A stretch of 64,000 nucleotides of DNA from Homoserinibacter gongjuensis (GCF_030161875.1 NZ_BSVA01000001.1:1922001-1986000), one strand, 5' to 3'. Numbered from the stretch's first letter, positions 53,144 through 61,940 are shown. The notes: generated from the letters alone by a model not told the origin. Numbers and translations are program-made.

Positions 53144-53174
53144 TTGGCGACGGAGTGAGCAGCGGGTGTGTCAC

Positions 53175-54041
53175 TCAGCGGTGGTCGCCACGGGCGAGAG
53201 CAGCGCAGATCGCGGCGAGCACTTCATCCGGGCGATAGACCACCTGCGCGTAGCTGAAGTGCAGCACGCGGTATCCGCGGATGCTGAGCCGCGCATCCCG
53301 TGCGCGGTCGCGTTCGAATGCGGTGGGGTTGTCGTGATGTTCCTTCCCGTCGACTTCGACGACGAGCCGGCCGATCAGGAAGTCGACGCGCATGTCGTCG
53401 ATCCACTGCTGGATGCGGAACGGGATGCGGGCCTGCACCAGATACCAGCGCAGCACAGACTCGGGAAACGACTCGGAGCGCGGGTCGACCAGGTCGATGA
53501 TCTGGCTGCGCGTGCCCGGCAGCCGCCGACGCAACTCACGGAGGTCTTCGCGGGTGAGCACCCGTCGCGCGAGCCCGCTGTCGAGCGCGGCGAGCACCCA
53601 GGCGGGAGAGTGGCACGCGGCGAGATCGATGAGGCATTCGAGCGGTGTCGCACGAAAGCGGTCGTGGGCATCGGCCTCTCGCCAGTGCACGACGACGCGA
53701 TCGTCGGGGCTTTCGCTGAGACGGGTGTGCCGATCATCGTGCCGACGCATCCGGGCGTGATTCGGTGGCACGACCACGTGCAGCTGCTCGTCGGGTGGCG
53801 TCCACATCCCGTGCGACGCAGCACCGGTGGCGCAGGTCGCGAGCCCGCCGACACGCCATGTCGACGACAGCAGCTCGTCGATCTCGGTGAGGGCGTACCA
53901 GCCGTTGCGAACTCGTTGCACCCACCCCTGCCGGGCCGCATAGTCGAGCGTGCGGTAGGTCCAGCCGAGCTGGAGAAGCGCGTGGGCTGGCGCGAGGCCA
54001 CCCAACTGGCGGATGTCGGCACTGAGGCTCATGGGCAGCAT
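53175..54041 (-). CDS. AbiEi-like winged helix plus DUF559 nuclease-domain protein
   Basis: About 288 residues. The N-terminal half ([39 protein letters not shown]) resembles the winged helix of AbiEi-type antitoxins. The C-terminal 110 residues match DUF559, a PD-(D/E)XK endonuclease-like fold related to Vsr: [20 protein letters not shown], then [19 protein letters not shown] with catalytic-type D, E and K, and [14 protein letters not shown]. No AbiEii partner is present. Starts at 54041, 54032 or 54083 are possible. It stands alone between gltA and dapD, flanked on both sides by 89-bp palindromic elements. Confidence 0.78.
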   Translation of the reverse strand: MLPMSLSADIRQLGGLAPAHALLQLGWTYRTLDYAARQGWVQRVRNGWYALTEIDELLSSTWRVGGLATCATGAASHGMWTPPDEQLHVVVPPNHARMRRHDDRHTRLSESPDDRVVVHWREADAHDRFRATPLECLIDLAACHSPAWVLAALDSGLARRVLTREDLRELRRRLPGTRSQIIDLVDPRSESFPESVLRWYLVQARIPFRIQQWIDDMRVDFLIGRLVVEVDGKEHHDNPTAFERDRARDARLSIRGYRVLHFSYAQVVYRPDEVLAAICAALARGDHR

Positions 54042-54129
54042 GCTGTCCAGCCGCGGGAGGCGACCGCGGCGCTGACCCCTCAAACGGTGGACAACATCCG
54101 CTCGCCTCGCCTGTGTACGACTTGAGCTA

Positions 54130-54218
54130 TGTCGAAAATGCAGGAGTGCTCGGGCGTGTCGTCACGCGTAACCCAGCATTGACGGGGTTTGCCGTCGAAT
54201 ACTCCTGCATTTTCGACA
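54130..54218 (+). repeat. 89-bp palindromic element, copy 3
   Basis: TGTCGAAAATGCAGGAGT (54130-54147) and its exact complement (54201-54218), 18 bp. Interior starts GCTCGGGCGTGTCG. Central stem AACCC/GGGTT (54170-54174 with 54185-54189), centred 5.5 bp right of the element centre. It lies 89 bases upstream of the DUF559 start and 44 bases beyond the dapD stop. Confidence 0.88.
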
Positions 54219-54262
54219 AAAGCCGAGGGGATGCCGGGGCGGAAGCCCGCGGGGGCGGCCGC

Positions 54263-55186
54263 CTACGCGTGCAGGGCCTCGTTGAGCTGCACGCCGTGGC
54301 CGGTGCGGGGGAGCGCCTCGACGGCGCCCGTCACCGAGTTGCGGCGGAACAGGATGCCGGGCACGCCCGACAGTTCGAGAGCCTTCACGGTGCGCGGCCC
54401 GGCCGGCAGCAGGTAGGTGACCTTCGTGCCGGCGGTCACGTAGAGACCCGCCTCGACGACCGAGTCGTCGCCGATCGAGATGCCGATGCCCGAGTTGGCC
54501 CCGAGCAGCGAACGCTCGCCGATCACGACGCGCTCGGTGCCGCCGCCCGAGAGCGTGCCCATGATGGATGCGCCACCCCCGATGTCGGATCCGTCGCCCA
54601 CGACGACACCCTGCGAGATCCGCCCCTCGACCATCGAGGCGCCGAGGGTGCCGGCGTTGTAGTTCACGAAACCCTCGTGCATGACGGTCGTGCCGGGCGC
54701 GAGGTGCGCGCCGAGGCGCACGCGGGCGGCATCCGCGATGCGCACCCGGTCGGGCACGACGTAGTCGAGCAGGCGCGGGAACTTGTCGACCCCGATCACC
54801 GACACCCCGGCACGCTGCAGTCGGGCGCGCCCCTCGCGCAGCACCGACGGATGCGCGGGGCCGCCGGTGGTCCAGGCGACGATCGGCAGGTGGGCGAAGA
54901 TCCCGTCGAGGTTGACCTCGTTCGGCCGCACGAGCAGGTGCGAGAGAAGGTGCAGACGGAGGTAGGCGTCGGGGGTGGAGGCGGGTGCGGCATCCGTGTC
55001 GATCTCGACGAGCTGCGCCTGGGTCGTCACGGCGCGCACGGCATCCGCGCCCACGCCGTCGGTGACCTCCGCGGGCGCGGCAGCATCCGCGGGGGCCTCG
55101 CCGAGCGCGGGCGAGGGGAACCACGTGTCGAGCGTGGTTCCGTCGGCGGCGATCGTGGCGAGTCCGTAGCCCCAGGCGGTCGTCAT
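54263..55186 (-). CDS. dapD: Tetrahydrodipicolinate N-succinyltransferase
   Basis: 307 residues. Uses succinyl-CoA to acylate tetrahydrodipicolinate in lysine/meso-DAP synthesis. It shows the actinobacterial DapD plan: an N-terminal domain ([22 protein letters not shown]), then a left-handed beta-helix of hexapeptide repeats ([57 protein letters not shown]). The ending [16 protein letters not shown] is typical. Divergently transcribed from dapE across 57 bases holding two opposed -10 hexamers. Confidence 0.95.
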   Translation of the reverse strand: MTTAWGYGLATIAADGTTLDTWFPSPALGEAPADAAAPAEVTDGVGADAVRAVTTQAQLVEIDTDAAPASTPDAYLRLHLLSHLLVRPNEVNLDGIFAHLPIVAWTTGGPAHPSVLREGRARLQRAGVSVIGVDKFPRLLDYVVPDRVRIADAARVRLGAHLAPGTTVMHEGFVNYNAGTLGASMVEGRISQGVVVGDGSDIGGGASIMGTLSGGGTERVVIGERSLLGANSGIGISIGDDSVVEAGLYVTAGTKVTYLLPAGPRTVKALELSGVPGILFRRNSVTGAVEALPRTGHGVQLNEALHA

Positions 55187-55192
55187 GCTGCC

Positions 55193-55198
55193 AGGCTA
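55193..55198 (-). promoter_or_regulatory. -10 element of dapD
   Basis: TAGCCT on the minus strand, 6 bases before ATG 55186. Confidence 0.5.
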
Positions 55199-55230
55199 TC
55201 GGCTGCGGCGGGCGCGCCTCGCGGCCTCGG

Positions 55231-55236
55231 TAGGGT
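55231..55236 (+). promoter_or_regulatory. -10 element of dapE
   Basis: TAGGGT, 7 bases before GTG 55244, back to back with the dapD promoter. Confidence 0.5.
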
Positions 55237-55243
55237 GGACGTC

Positions 55244-56319
55244 GTGCGCGCTCTCGACCTGTCCGCCTCGACCCCCGAGCTCACGCGGCAGCTCGTCGAC
55301 ATCGCATCCGTCTCGGGCGCAGAGCGCGAACTCGCCGATGCGATCGAGGCGGTCGTGCGCGCCCAGCCGCACCTCGAGGTGACGCGCGACGGGGATGCCG
55401 TGGTCGCCCGCACGACGCTCGGCCGGTCCCAGCGGGTCGTGATCGCCGGTCACATCGACACCGTTCCGATCAACGCGAACCTGCCCGCCCGGCTCATCGA
55501 CGAGGGTGCGACGCTGTGGGGGCGCGGCACGGTCGACATGAAGGGCGGCTGCGCCGTCATGCTCGCGCTCGCGGTCGAGCTCGTCGAGCCCGCCGTCGAC
55601 GTCACCTGGGTTTGGTACGACAACGAAGAGGTCGACTCCTCCCTCAACGGTCTCGGTCGCATCGCCCGCGAGCACGCCGAGTTGCTCGAGGCCGACTTCG
55701 CCATCCTCGGTGAGCCCTCGGGCGGCGAGATCGAGGGCGGATGCAATGGCACGATCCGGGTCGACGTCACCACCCGCGGTCGCCGCGCCCACTCCGCGCG
55801 TGCCTGGATGGGCGAGAACGCCATCCACGCCGCCGCCCCCGTGCTCGACCGGCTCGCCGCATACCAGCCGGGGAGGTCGAGGTCGACGGTCTCGTCTACC
55901 GGGAGAGCCTCTCGGCCGTCGGCATCTCGGGCGGCGTCGCGGGCAACGTCATCCCCGACACGTGCACCGTGCACGTCAACTACCGCTTCGCGCCGAGCCG
56001 CAGCGGTGCCGAGGCGCTCGCACACCTCGAGCAGCTCTTCGCCGGGCTGCCCGTCGAGATCACCGTGGCCGACCTCGCCGAGGGTGCGCGTCCCGGCCTC
56101 GACGCGCCGCTCGCTCAGCAGTTCGTCGCCGCGGTCGGCGGCGAGGCGCGCCCCAAGTACGGCTGGACGGATGTGGCCCGCTTCAGTGCGCTCGGCATCC
56201 CGGCCGTCAACTACGGCCCCGGCGACCCGAGCCTTGCGCATGCCGACGATGAGCGCGTTCCCGTGGAGCAGATCGAGCGGGTCGAGGCGGGCCTGCGGCG
56301 ATGGCTGACCGCCGGCTGA
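55244..56319 (+). CDS. dapE: Succinyl-diaminopimelate desuccinylase (frame broken once)
   Basis: Zinc metallopeptidase, M20 family, about 358 residues; removes succinate from N-succinyl-LL-DAP. Motifs: first metal site [31 protein letters not shown], catalytic [15 protein letters not shown] and [17 protein letters not shown], and the late metal His region. The frame breaks at the G run 55870-55873. One added G gives [21 protein letters not shown]. The end overlaps the next gene by 19 bases. Confidence 0.93.
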
Positions 56320-57536
56320 TCACCCCCGCCCTCGTGCGCTGGCGGCTGCTGCCGTGGTGGGCGCGTGTGCTCGTCGTGTTCGGTGCGAGCCGCATCGTCA
56401 CGACGATCGTGCTGCTGTGCTTCGGCGTCGTGCAGGCGCGCGAGACGGGCGGGGCGGTACCCGACCTCTTCACCCTCTCGGCCAACTGGGACGGCCAGTG
56501 GTACTGGAGTATCGCCGCGGGCGGTTACCCGAGCGAACTACCCACGAACGACGCGGGTCACGTCGTCGAGAACGCGTGGGCGTTCCTGCCGGTGTACCCG
56601 CTCTTCCTGGGGCTCTTCATGCGGCTCGGATTCCCGTTCCCGATCATCGCCGTCTGCGTGACGCTCGCCGCGGGCGCGTGCGCCGCGTTGCTGTTCGAGC
56701 GGCTCCTCCGGGGTGCCGGGATGGATGCCGCATCCGCTCTCTTCGGCGTCGTGCTGCTGTGCACGGCGCCGGTGTCGCCGATGTTCCAGGTGGCATATGC
56801 CGAGGCGCCCGGGCTGGCGCTGCTGTTCCTGGCCCTGCTGCTCGTGCAGCGGCGCCGCTTCGTGGTGCTGCTGCCGGTGCTGATCGTCATGTCGCTCACG
56901 CGCCCGACGGGCCTCGCGTTCGCCTTGTTCCTGCTGCTGTATCTCGTGCTGCGCATCGTGCGGTGGCGGCGCACGCCGGATGCGCATCCGCTGCCCCGAG
57001 GGGAGTTCGCGGCGATCGTGGGTGCCGGGCTCACGAGCTTCGGCGCGGGACTCGCCTGGCCGGGAATCGCCTGGGCGGTCACGGGCTCACCGACGGCCTA
57101 CACCGACACCGAGCTCGCCTGGCGGGTGGGATACGTCGGTCACGGCGGCCTCGTGCCGTTCGAGGGATGGCTGCAGGGGTTCGCATTCTGGCTGCGGTTC
57201 GCGGGGGTACCGGGGGCGGGCCTGGCGCTCGCGGTCGTCGTCGTGCTCGTGCTCGTCGCGCTCTTCGCGGTGTTCCTCCTGACGCCGTGGGCGAGGCGGC
57301 TCGGGGTGGAGCTGCGGCTCTGGCTCGTGAGCTACCTCGTCTACCTCATGGCGGTGTTCTTCCCCCAGTCGAGCACCTGGCGCCTGCTGCTGCCTCTGTC
57401 GCCCGCGCTCGGGGCGTTCGCCGTTCCGCGTTCGCGGGCCCTGCGGGTGACGCTCGTGCTGCTCGGGATCGCGGGGCAGCTCGTGTGGGTGTATTTCTGC
57501 TGGATCCGGGTGCCGGGGGATTGGTCACCGCCGTGA
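56301..57536 (+). CDS. PIG-V-like GT-C mannosyltransferase family membrane protein
   Basis: 411 residues with about ten membrane helices. The first extracytoplasmic loop carries [19 protein letters not shown], the DG-W-Y pattern of PIG-V/GPI mannosyltransferase II relatives, with an aspartate typical of polyprenyl-phosphate-dependent GT-C enzymes. Later loops include [17 protein letters not shown] and [17 protein letters not shown], also PIG-V-like. It probably transfers mannose to a cell-envelope glycan or lipid. The ATG lies inside the end of dapE, suggesting coupling. Confidence 0.8.
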   Translation: MADRRLITPALVRWRLLPWWARVLVVFGASRIVTTIVLLCFGVVQARETGGAVPDLFTLSANWDGQWYWSIAAGGYPSELPTNDAGHVVENAWAFLPVYPLFLGLFMRLGFPFPIIAVCVTLAAGACAALLFERLLRGAGMDAASALFGVVLLCTAPVSPMFQVAYAEAPGLALLFLALLLVQRRRFVVLLPVLIVMSLTRPTGLAFALFLLLYLVLRIVRWRRTPDAHPLPRGEFAAIVGAGLTSFGAGLAWPGIAWAVTGSPTAYTDTELAWRVGYVGHGGLVPFEGWLQGFAFWLRFAGVPGAGLALAVVVVLVLVALFAVFLLTPWARRLGVELRLWLVSYLVYLMAVFFPQSSTWRLLLPLSPALGAFAVPRSRALRVTLVLLGIAGQLVWVYFCWIRVPGDWSPP

Positions 57537-57645
57537 TCTCGGGAGGCGCGCCACTCGACGCGTGGTGCGGGGAACGCCGCGGATTAGCCCGTGTCAGCCG
57601 CATGCGAGATAATGGGGGTGAGCAACCGTCGAAAGGGGACAACTC

Positions 57646-57816
57646 ATGGCAGCCATGAAGCCGAGGACCGGTGACGGCCCGATGGAGGCTGTAAAGGAGG
57701 GTCGCCTCATCATCGTGCGCGTTCCGCTCGAGGGCGGCGGCCGTCTGGTGGTGTCGGTCAACGACGACGAGGCCAAGGAGCTGCACGACGCCCTCGCGGG
57801 TGTCATCGCGGGCTGA
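57646..57816 (+). CDS. DUF3117 small conserved protein
   Basis: 56 residues: MAAMKPRTGDGPMEAVKEGRL...VPLEGGGRLVVSVNDDEAKELHDALAGVI. This is the very conserved actinobacterial DUF3117 (M. tuberculosis Rv1211). Function unknown. GAAAGGGG lies upstream of the ATG at 57646. Position between dapE and the O-methyltransferase/tatB pair matches the recalled gene order in mycobacteria. Confidence 0.93.
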   Translation: MAAMKPRTGDGPMEAVKEGRLIIVRVPLEGGGRLVVSVNDDEAKELHDALAGVIAG

Positions 57817-57821
57817 CATTC

Positions 57822-57899
57822 GCGTTGCGCGGCGATACCTTCGGGATCGTCGCGCAACGCTTCTGTGTTTAATGGCGCGCCGCGGTCATCCGCGGCGCG
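57822..57899. terminator. Two hairpins between DUF3117 and the O-methyltransferase gene
   Basis: First: GCGTTGCGCG...CGCGCAACGC (57822-57860), extended by CGAT/ATCG with one bulge, followed by TTCTGTGTTT, a good terminator for DUF3117. Second: CGCGCCGCGG-TCAT-CCGCGGCGCG (57876-57899), a perfect 10-bp stem with a tetraloop, probably serving the converging gene. Confidence 0.85.
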
Positions 57900-57933
57900 T
57901 TCGATTCCGGGCGCGGGCGAGCGCGCTGCCCGG

Positions 57934-58566
57934 TCAGTCCCCGGTCTTGACGAGCTGCAGCAGACCGTCGCCCGCCGTGCTGAGCGCGGCCGTCACGGCG
58001 CTCGACTCGGCGATCGTCGTGAGCAGCGCGCGGAAGTCGGCGACCGTCTCATCGCGTTGGGCGGGATCGGCGACACGACCCCGCCACAGCGCGTGGGCGA
58101 CCACCACGACGCCGCCCGTGCGGGCGATCCGCAGTCCGTGCTCCACGTAGTCCAGCACGGATGCCGCATCCGCATCCACGAGCACCAGGTCGTAGGCGCC
58201 GTCGTTCATGCGCGGCAGCACGTCGGTGGCGCGCCCCGCGATGAGGCGCGTGCGGGCGGCCGGGATGCCGGCGTCGGCGTACGCCTGCCGTGCACGATTC
58301 TGATGATCGATCTCGACGTCGATCGTGGTGAGCGTCGCCCCGGGTGCGCCCTGCAGCAGCCAGAGGCCGCTGACTCCGGCGCCCGTGCCGATCTCGAGGA
58401 TGCTGTCGGCGTCGATCGCCGCGGCCAGCACGGCGAGCTGCGCGCCCGACGCGGGAGAGATGGGGTCGATGCCGAGCTCGAGGGAGTGCTGACGGGCGAG
58501 CTGGGTCGCGGGAGGCTCCACGGGGAACTCCTCCGCGTACTTCCAGCTCAGGTCTTTGTCGCTCAC
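57934..58566 (-). CDS. O-methyltransferase, class I SAM-dependent
   Basis: 210 residues, catechol-O-methyltransferase-like family. SAM motif I is ILEIGTGAGVSGLWLLQGAPGA, followed by TTIDVEIDHQNRAR and the metal/substrate motif YDLVLVDADAASVLDYVEHGL. The N-terminus WKYAEEFPVEPP is typical of the Rv1220c group. GTG start at 58566 with GGAGG 4 bases upstream. Natural substrate unknown. Divergent from tatB. Confidence 0.88.
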   Translation of the reverse strand: MSDKDLSWKYAEEFPVEPPATQLARQHSLELGIDPISPASGAQLAVLAAAIDADSILEIGTGAGVSGLWLLQGAPGATLTTIDVEIDHQNRARQAYADAGIPAARTRLIAGRATDVLPRMNDGAYDLVLVDADAASVLDYVEHGLRIARTGGVVVVAHALWRGRVADPAQRDETVADFRALLTTIAESSAVTAALSTAGDGLLQLVKTGD

Positions 58567-58611
58567 ATCGCCTCCGCCCCCAGCGTAGAGGCGAGGTCGG
58601 GTGGCGACGGT

Positions 58612-58617
58612 TATCCT
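58612..58617 (+). promoter_or_regulatory. -10 element of tatB
   Basis: TATCCT, 6 bases before GTG 58624. Confidence 0.5.
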
Positions 58618-58623
58618 GAGCGG

Positions 58624-59004
58624 GTGTCCTTCGGGTTGACCTTCGACAAGATCCTGATCATCTTGGTGATCGCGATCTTCCTCGTGGGCCCGGATCGCCT
58701 TCCCGGCTACGCCGCGCAGCTCGCGCGGCTCACGCGTTCGCTGCGCGACATGGCGAACGGGGCCAAGGACCGCATGCGCGAGGAGATGGGGCCGGAGTTC
58801 GACGAGGTCGACTGGGCCAAGCTCGATCCGCGCAAGTACGACCCGCGCCGCATCATCCGCGACGCCCTGCTGGAGGAGTCGCCGAGCGACCCCGTGCCCG
58901 CCGGCCCGACGACGCCGGCGCGCTCGACGGCGACCGCGTACGAACTGCGGCAGCGCCGCCTCGGCAAGGGGCCGGTGCCTCCGTACGACGCCGAGGCGAC
59001 GTAG
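58624..59004 (+). CDS. tatB: Sec-independent translocase protein TatB
   Basis: 126 residues. An N-terminal membrane helix (FDKILIILVIAIFLVG) ends in a GPDRLP hinge, then an amphipathic helix AAQLARLTRSLRDMANGAKDRMREEMG and a long charged, proline-rich tail. This is TatB-like rather than TatA-like. It would help export Tat substrates such as the EfeB-type peroxidase in this window. tatA and tatC are not in the window. Confidence 0.87.
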   Translation: MSFGLTFDKILIILVIAIFLVGPDRLPGYAAQLARLTRSLRDMANGAKDRMREEMGPEFDEVDWAKLDPRKYDPRRIIRDALLEESPSDPVPAGPTTPARSTATAYELRQRRLGKGPVPPYDAEAT

Positions 59005-59073
59005 GCGCGTTCGCCTCGAGAGAAGCTTGCTCCTGAGGTGCGACCTGCGGGCCCGGCGCCCGCGTCCGGGAAC

Positions 59074-60624
59074 TCAGCGGCGGCGGATCGCCTTGAGCGA
59101 CTTCAGCGTGACCACCATGATGCCGACGAGCTTCGCGAACTCGGGGCCTGTGCGCGGCAGCTGCAGCAGCCCGGTCGCCTCGGCGACCGTCGTGGCCTCG
59201 GTGAACCGCAGCAGGCCGTCGAGGCCGTTGCGGCGGCCGACCCCGGAGTGCTTGACCCCGCCCATCGGCGCATCGATCGAGCCGAAGGTGGCGCGGTAGC
59301 CCTCGTTGATGTTGACCGAACCCGCGCGAAGACGCGCCGCGACCTCGCGGGCGCGGCGGCGGGAGGCGCTCATGACGGATGCGTTGAGGCCGAACTCGGA
59401 GGCGTTCGCGGCGGCGACCGCGGCATCCGCGTTCTCCACGACCGTCACCGCCACGAGCGGGCCGAAGGTCTCGCCCGCGAAGCACTGCATGTCGTCGGTC
59501 ACGTCGGTGAGCAGGGTCGGCTCGAGCACGAAGGGGCCGATGTCGGGGCGTGCGGCGCCACCCGCGAGCACGGTCGCGCCCTTCGCCACGGCGTCATCGA
59601 GGTGCGCCGTGACGCGCTCGAGCTGGGTCTTCGTCGCGAGCGATCCGACATCGGCGGTGTAGTCGAAGTCGACCCCGAGGCTCAGGTTGCGCACGCGCTC
59701 GGCGAAGGCCGGCACGAAGCGATCGGCGATGGCTCGCTCGACGTACACCCGCTCGATCGAGACGCACAACTGACCGGCCGCGGAGAAGCATCCGTAGGCG
59801 GCATCCGCGGCGGCCTTCTCGGGGTTCACGTCGTCGAGCACGATGAGCGGGTTCTTGCCGCCGAGCTCCATCGAGGCGCCGATGAGGCGGCCGGCGGCCC
59901 GCTCCGCGACGGTGCGACCGGTCGCGGTCGAGCCCGTGAAGCAGATGTAGTCGGCCTCGTCGACCACGGCCGAGCCGATCTCGGCGCCGGGGCCGGTGAC
60001 GACCTGCCACAGCTCGGGTGGGAGGCCTGCGTCGAGGAAGGCGCGGCGGGCGAGCAGCACCGAGAGCGCGCCCTGGTCGTCGGCCTTCTGCAGGATGCCG
60101 TTGCCGGTGGCGAGGGCCGGCGCGATGTCCATGAGGGTGAGGCTCAGCGGGTAGTTCCACGGGGTGATGACCCCGACGACCCCCTTGGGGGTTCGGCGCA
60201 CACGCGTGCGCATCACGAGCGGGATGCCAGCGCGGCGGCCGACGGTGCGCAGCACGCGGCGGGAGCTGAGGGCGGCATACCGGGTGGCGGCGGCGGAGTT
60301 GAAGACCTCTTCGAAAGCCTGCCCCCGCGTCTTGCCGGTCTCGGACTGCACGGCATCGAGCAGCAGCTCCCGACGCTCGAGGAACAGGTCGTGTGCTTTC
60401 AGCAGTACGGCGCGTCGGTGCGCGTCGCCGGCGGCCCACCACGCGCGCTGGGCGTCGCGGGCGCGGCGGGCGGCATCCGCCACCTCCGCGACGGATGCCT
60501 GGGGGAGTTCGTAGAGCACCTCGCCGGTGAAGGGCGCGATGACGGAGACGGGAGTGGCGGCACGCCCGGCGAGCTCGGTGGTGAGCTCGTCGGCGAGCGT
60601 CCGCGGCAGCAGCTGGCCGGGCAT
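59074..60624 (-). CDS. gabD2: Succinate-semialdehyde dehydrogenase (NAD(P)+) family
   Basis: 516 residues, aldehyde dehydrogenase superfamily. Cofactor region VVGVITPWNYPLSLTLMDI, SFTGSTATG-type loop (YICFTGSTATGRTVAE), general base ASMELGGKNPLIVLDD and catalytic Cys in AAGQLCVSIERVYV. It groups by sequence feel with the GabD2 branch of Actinobacteria; substrate could be another aldehyde. A palindromic operator sits in its promoter. It converges with tatB. The gene symbol is tentative. Confidence 0.83.
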   Translation of the reverse strand: MPGQLLPRTLADELTTELAGRAATPVSVIAPFTGEVLYELPQASVAEVADAARRARDAQRAWWAAGDAHRRAVLLKAHDLFLERRELLLDAVQSETGKTRGQAFEEVFNSAAATRYAALSSRRVLRTVGRRAGIPLVMRTRVRRTPKGVVGVITPWNYPLSLTLMDIAPALATGNGILQKADDQGALSVLLARRAFLDAGLPPELWQVVTGPGAEIGSAVVDEADYICFTGSTATGRTVAERAAGRLIGASMELGGKNPLIVLDDVNPEKAAADAAYGCFSAAGQLCVSIERVYVERAIADRFVPAFAERVRNLSLGVDFDYTADVGSLATKTQLERVTAHLDDAVAKGATVLAGGAARPDIGPFVLEPTLLTDVTDDMQCFAGETFGPLVAVTVVENADAAVAAANASEFGLNASVMSASRRRAREVAARLRAGSVNINEGYRATFGSIDAPMGGVKHSGVGRRNGLDGLLRFTEATTVAEATGLLQLPRTGPEFAKLVGIMVVTLKSLKAIRRR

Positions 60625-60630
60625 GGCGCG

Positions 60631-60655
60631 AGTCTACTTGGACGCTCGTCCAAGT
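60631..60655 (-). promoter_or_regulatory. Promoter and palindromic operator of the semialdehyde dehydrogenase gene
   Basis: On the minus strand TAGACT (60631-60636) lies 6 bases before ATG 60624. It abuts ACTTGGACG-CT-CGTCCAAGT (60636-60655), 9-bp perfect arms around 2 bases, the shape of a TetR-family operator. No regulator gene lies next to it. Confidence 0.75.
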
Positions 60656-60684
60656 TCAGGCCCCTGTGCGGGGGCGGATGCGAC

Positions 60685-60745
60685 CTTCACTGGTCACTCG
60701 TTGTCGCCTGCGAGGTCGTGAGGCGACAACGAGTGACATGTGAAG
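60685..60745. repeat. Long intergenic palindrome
   Basis: GTCACTCGTTGTCGCCT (60693-60709) and its exact complement (60721-60737), 17 bp, around an 11-base spacer. After a 2-base mismatch the arms extend by CTTCAC/GTGAAG to 60685 and 60745. It lies between the dehydrogenase operator and the terC promoter. Confidence 0.8.
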
Positions 60746-60766
60746 CGCGCGATCCCGCGCAGCACA

Positions 60767-60772
60767 TAGACT
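60767..60772 (+). promoter_or_regulatory. -10 element of the terC transcript
   Basis: TAGACT, 7-8 bases before the beginning of the riboswitch, so transcription would start at its first helix. Confidence 0.5.
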
Positions 60773-60778
60773 GACCGG

Positions 60779-60925
60779 GCGAAGGGGAGTATCCCACCTC
60801 GTCGCGACCGTCATCACGGGCTCCGATGCCGCAGCCCCGGTCGCGACCGCGGCATCCGCACCGGCACCGCCGGCGGAACCGCGCGGGAGAGACGTTCGAG
60901 GCACCTCCGTCCCCGAAACCTGCGA
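60779..60925 (+). promoter_or_regulatory. yybP-ykoY manganese riboswitch
   Basis: The leader begins GCGAAGGGGAGTA, the conserved first-loop motif of this class, continues with CGTCATCACGGG and closes with GGGAGAGACGTTCGAGG, which matches the conserved GAGAC second-loop motif. A variable GC-rich arm lies between. The downstream gene is a TerC-type membrane protein, the commonest partner of this riboswitch. Structure not computed. Confidence 0.75.
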
Positions 60926-60935
60926 AAGGCTCCCC

Positions 60936-61940
60936 GTGCAGCTGGCGCTTCCCATCTGGTTCGAGATCGGCACCTACGTGGTGCTGCTGCTCATCCTCGG
61001 CTTCGACCTGTTCCTCGCGTTCAAGAGACCGCACGTGCCCTCGAGCCGCGAATCCGCGCTCTGGATCGGCTTCTACGTCGTGCTCGCCCTGCTCTTCGCG
61101 GGCCTCATGCTGTGGCTCGGCGACGCCGAGCACGCGGGCCAGTTCGTGGCCGGCTGGCTCACCGAATACAGCCTGTCGATCGACAACCTGTTCGTGTTCC
61201 TGCTGATCATGTCGCGCTTCGCTGTGCCCCGCCGCTACCAGCAGGAGCTGCTCATGGTGGGCATCATCCTCGCCCTCCTCTTCCGCGGCATCTTCATCCT
61301 GCTGGGCGCGGCCCTCATCGAGAACTTCAGCTGGGTGTTCTACATCTTCGGCGCGTTCCTCGTGTTCACCGCGATCCAGCAGGTGCGCACGGGACCGCAC
61401 GACGAGGTGGCCCGCGAGAGCCGGATGATCACCTGGGTGCGCAAGCGCGTCGCCATCACCGACACGTTCGACGGCGCGAAGCTGCGCACCCAGATCGACG
61501 GCAAGCGCGTCTTCACCCCGGTGCTCATGGTGCTCATCGCTCTCGGCACGACCGACCTCGTGTTCGCGCTCGACTCGATCCCCGCGATCTTCGGCATCAC
61601 GCAGAGCCCGTTCATCGTGTTCACCGCCAACGTGTTCGCCCTCATGGGGCTGCGGCAGCTCTACTTCCTGCTCGGCGACCTCGTCGACAAGCTCGAGTAC
61701 CTCAAGTACGGCATCGCGTTCATCCTGCTTTTCATCGGGGTCAAGCTCGTCTTCCACGCCATGCACGCCAACGAGCTGCCCTTCATCAACGGCGGACAAT
61801 CGATCGAGTGGGCGCCCGAGATCAACACCTGGACCTCGCTCATCGTGATCGTGGCCGCGATGGCGGTCGCCGTGGTCGCGAGCCTCATCCGCATGCGCGT
61901 CGTCGCCGCCGCGGCCGGCGCCGAACGCGATCGCACTTGA
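60936..61940 (+). CDS. TerC-family integral membrane metal exporter
   Basis: 334 residues, about nine membrane helices. TerC signature segments: LTEYSLSIDNLFVFLLIMSRF, FRGIFILLGAALIENFSWVFYIFGAFL, LGTTDLVFALDSIPAIFGIT and FVFTANVFALMGLRQLYFLLG. The conserved acidic residues in DN and DS of these helices are thought to bind metal. Alx/TerC relatives export manganese. The GTG start follows GAAAGGCTCCCC. Control by the manganese riboswitch fits the role. Confidence 0.93.
   Translation: MQLALPIWFEIGTYVVLLLILGFDLFLAFKRPHVPSSRESALWIGFYVVLALLFAGLMLWLGDAEHAGQFVAGWLTEYSLSIDNLFVFLLIMSRFAVPRRYQQELLMVGIILALLFRGIFILLGAALIENFSWVFYIFGAFLVFTAIQQVRTGPHDEVARESRMITWVRKRVAITDTFDGAKLRTQIDGKRVFTPVLMVLIALGTTDLVFALDSIPAIFGITQSPFIVFTANVFALMGLRQLYFLLGDLVDKLEYLKYGIAFILLFIGVKLVFHAMHANELPFINGGQSIEWAPEINTWTSLIVIVAAMAVAVVASLIRMRVVAAAAGAERDRT

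Noticed and set aside
53055..54218. Complete insertion sequence or CRISPR array
   Set aside because: The protein has no transposase motif (no DDE, tyrosine or HUH signature), no target-site duplication is evident, and two or three isolated palindromes are not a spaced array.
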